NCBI GenBank assembly: GCA_003260075.1
Contig: QLIY01000134.1
Span: forward strand, 103,264-167,263
DNA length: 64,000 bases
Source of the DNA: Phallusia mammillata
Taxonomy: Eukaryota > Chordata > Ascidiacea > Phlebobranchia > Ascidiidae
Reading direction: 5' to 3'
Positions within the stretch are counted from its first letter, which is position 1. The number at the start of each line of letters is the position of its first letter. The translations under genes and the position numbers were made by a program. Positions 63,101-64,000 of this stretch are shown in pieces. The notes below the pieces were generated by a model. It worked only from the letters and a program-made list of their open reading frames with translations, was not told the origin of the DNA and searched no databases.

Positions 63101-63275
63101 AAATCGTCGACAGAGAGTTGCACTGAGTAAAGAGAGAAAACCGCTGAGTCGAAGAAAACTGACATTCAAACATGAATCAAAAAATCAAACTACGGAAGTT
63201 AATGATGAAACTCTCTGTGAAGAAAACTTGACTTCTTTATGTGCAGTTTTTACCAGCTGCAACGAAACTGAAGAG
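60171..63275 (+). CDS. Probable telomere repeat-binding factor (TRFH-like domain), 3' end outside window
   Basis: Seven phase-consistent exons so far: 60171-60243, 60805-61046, 61269-61376, 61457-61547, 61615-61736, 61973-62102, 62311-63275, ending at a donor, so the gene continues past the window. Residues 1-210 are almost all helical and resemble the TRFH dimerisation domain of TRF1/TRF2 in order and spacing: a CQTYLVIL helix, LRGLKFI, IKLQKVIIMHLI, then NNERLVSVL and WKSLEEDLNMYINFVKSSF, comparable to the last TRFH helices. The rest (about 250-580) is a basic, low-complexity hinge with Lys-rich clusters (KKRKLL, PAKKSKTF) and repeated SRRKL-type patches, as in TRF hinge regions. The diagnostic C-terminal Myb/telobox domain is not inside the window. 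Identity is therefore by pattern only; an unrelated helical nuclear protein is possible. Confidence 0.55.
60460..60755. mobile_element. hAT-like fragment in TRF-like gene intron 1
   Basis: The right end, read in reverse, is CTAGGGGTGGGCAACCTGCA, followed by GCGGCCC-type motifs usual in this hAT family; related GC-rich motifs recur near 60463-60500. No clear left terminus or target duplication. Confidence 0.5.
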
Positions 63276-63492
63276 GTAAAAAATATCCCCCCCCCCGAAA
63301 GCAAATCGTCGACAGAGAGTTGCACTGAGTAAAGAGAGAAAACCACTGAGTCGAAGAAAACTGACATTCAAACATGAATCAAAAAATCAAATTACGGAAG
63401 TTAATGATGAAACTCTCTGTAAAGAAAACTTGACTTCTTTGTGTGAAGTTTTTACCAGCTGTAATGAAACTAAGGAGGTAAAAAATATCAAC
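63095..63492. repeat. C10 scar duplicating the end of TRF-like exon 7 (about 195 bp)
   Basis: The segment from 63095 recurs at 63297 after ten C (63287-63296), covering the last 180 bp of exon 7, its donor and the first intron bases. A handful of substitutions separate the copies. The gene model uses the first copy, ending at 63275; the second would end at 63477. Confidence 0.85.
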
Positions 63493-63612
63493 TAAAAAAA
63501 CAATAAAGTAAATCAAAACAGATTGTAACTACTATGTATATTTAAACCCCCCCCCCACTAAAAAAACAATAAAGTAAAGCAAAACAGATTGTAACTACTA
63601 TGTATTTAAAAG
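63491..63612. repeat. C10 scar with duplicated flank (about 55 bp)
   Basis: Sequence from 63491 (actaaaaaaacaataaag) recurs at 63557 after ten C (63547-63556), with one or two substitutions. Confidence 0.8.
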
Positions 63613-63828
63613 ATATAAATATAGGCCCTTTACTGAAAGTAAAATTCAGTATTTTTATCTTCAAATATTATTTATCATTCTTTCTTTCTGATAATCATCA
63701 TCAAATTTGTTAAAATTCATATCCAGCCATCTCTATGCTAAGATGCCCAACCATATTTGCTTCAATTCTGAGTTAAATTTACAGAAATTTTTTAAATGAT
63801 ACATCAGAATTGCCATTAGGAATGTAAC

Positions 63829-64000
63829 TTAGGAACCGCCTTTTAACATTATTTAATTCAGTGAAGAACAAAATTTAGATCCCATGCATAGCATGTTGTT
63901 TTTTAAGATTTTTTTCCCCCCCCCCTTAGGAACCGCCTTTTAACATTATTTAATTCAGTGAAGAACAAAATTTGGATCTCATGCACAGCATGTTGTTTTC
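63829..64000. repeat. C10 scar running off the window end
   Basis: Sequence from 63829 (ttaggaaccgccttttaac) recurs at 63926 after ten C (63916-63925), with two visible substitutions. Confidence 0.8.

Overview
This is a eukaryotic, AT-rich, intron-dense nuclear window that looks like an ascidian tunicate, most likely a Ciona species. The reasons are compact multi-exon genes with consistent GT-AG introns, chordate-type genes (a Dickkopf-like secreted protein, CSB/ERCC6, a probable TRF telomere protein), many small hAT-type elements, unmerged copies that differ by up to several percent as expected of a very heterozygous diploid, and an exact copy of the 16-nt Ciona spliced-leader sequence as I recall it. 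Species is an inference. All splice models were joined by eye and checked by reading phase.

Layout. 1-19 kb is mostly non-coding: one probable 3'-terminal exon (5079-5262), a hAT-type MITE, a possible hammerhead ribozyme and several assembly scars. 19.1-27.1 kb holds a four-exon gene (+) for a 233-residue secreted Dickkopf/colipase-fold-like protein with a TATA promoter and a 6.5 kb first intron. 27.1-34.1 kb shows nothing I can support. 34.2-42.3 kb (-) is a ten-exon gene for a 424-residue protein with an N-terminal PDLIM/ZASP-type PDZ domain and, unusually, an Ig domain instead of LIM domains. 43.6-45.9 and 47.4-49.7 kb (+) are a tandem pair of three-exon seven-transmembrane orphan receptors. 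50.3-59.5 kb (-) is a complete 23-exon ERCC6 (CSB) gene, 1292 residues. Divergent from it, 60.2 kb to beyond the window end (+), is a gene whose first exons resemble the TRFH domain of TRF1/TRF2.

A dominant structural feature is a repeated scar: a run of ten (sometimes eleven) C between two near-identical copies of the same sequence (about 55 to 560 bp). One such scar frameshifts a receptor exon, and deleting the spacer plus one copy restores the frame exactly, so I read these as unmerged contig or haplotype ends, not biology. Three single N bases and a 71-C run are further assembly marks.

Two sequence-level signals stand out: the palindrome TGACGTCA (CRE/ATF site) occurs 24 times by my count where about one is expected, including a cluster inside ERCC6 coding sequence; and the spliced-leader 16-mer lies in sense orientation inside an ERCC6 intron. 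ERCC6 (transcription-coupled repair) and the TRF-like gene (telomeres) form a head-to-head pair about 0.7 kb apart; the other genes have no evident functional link.
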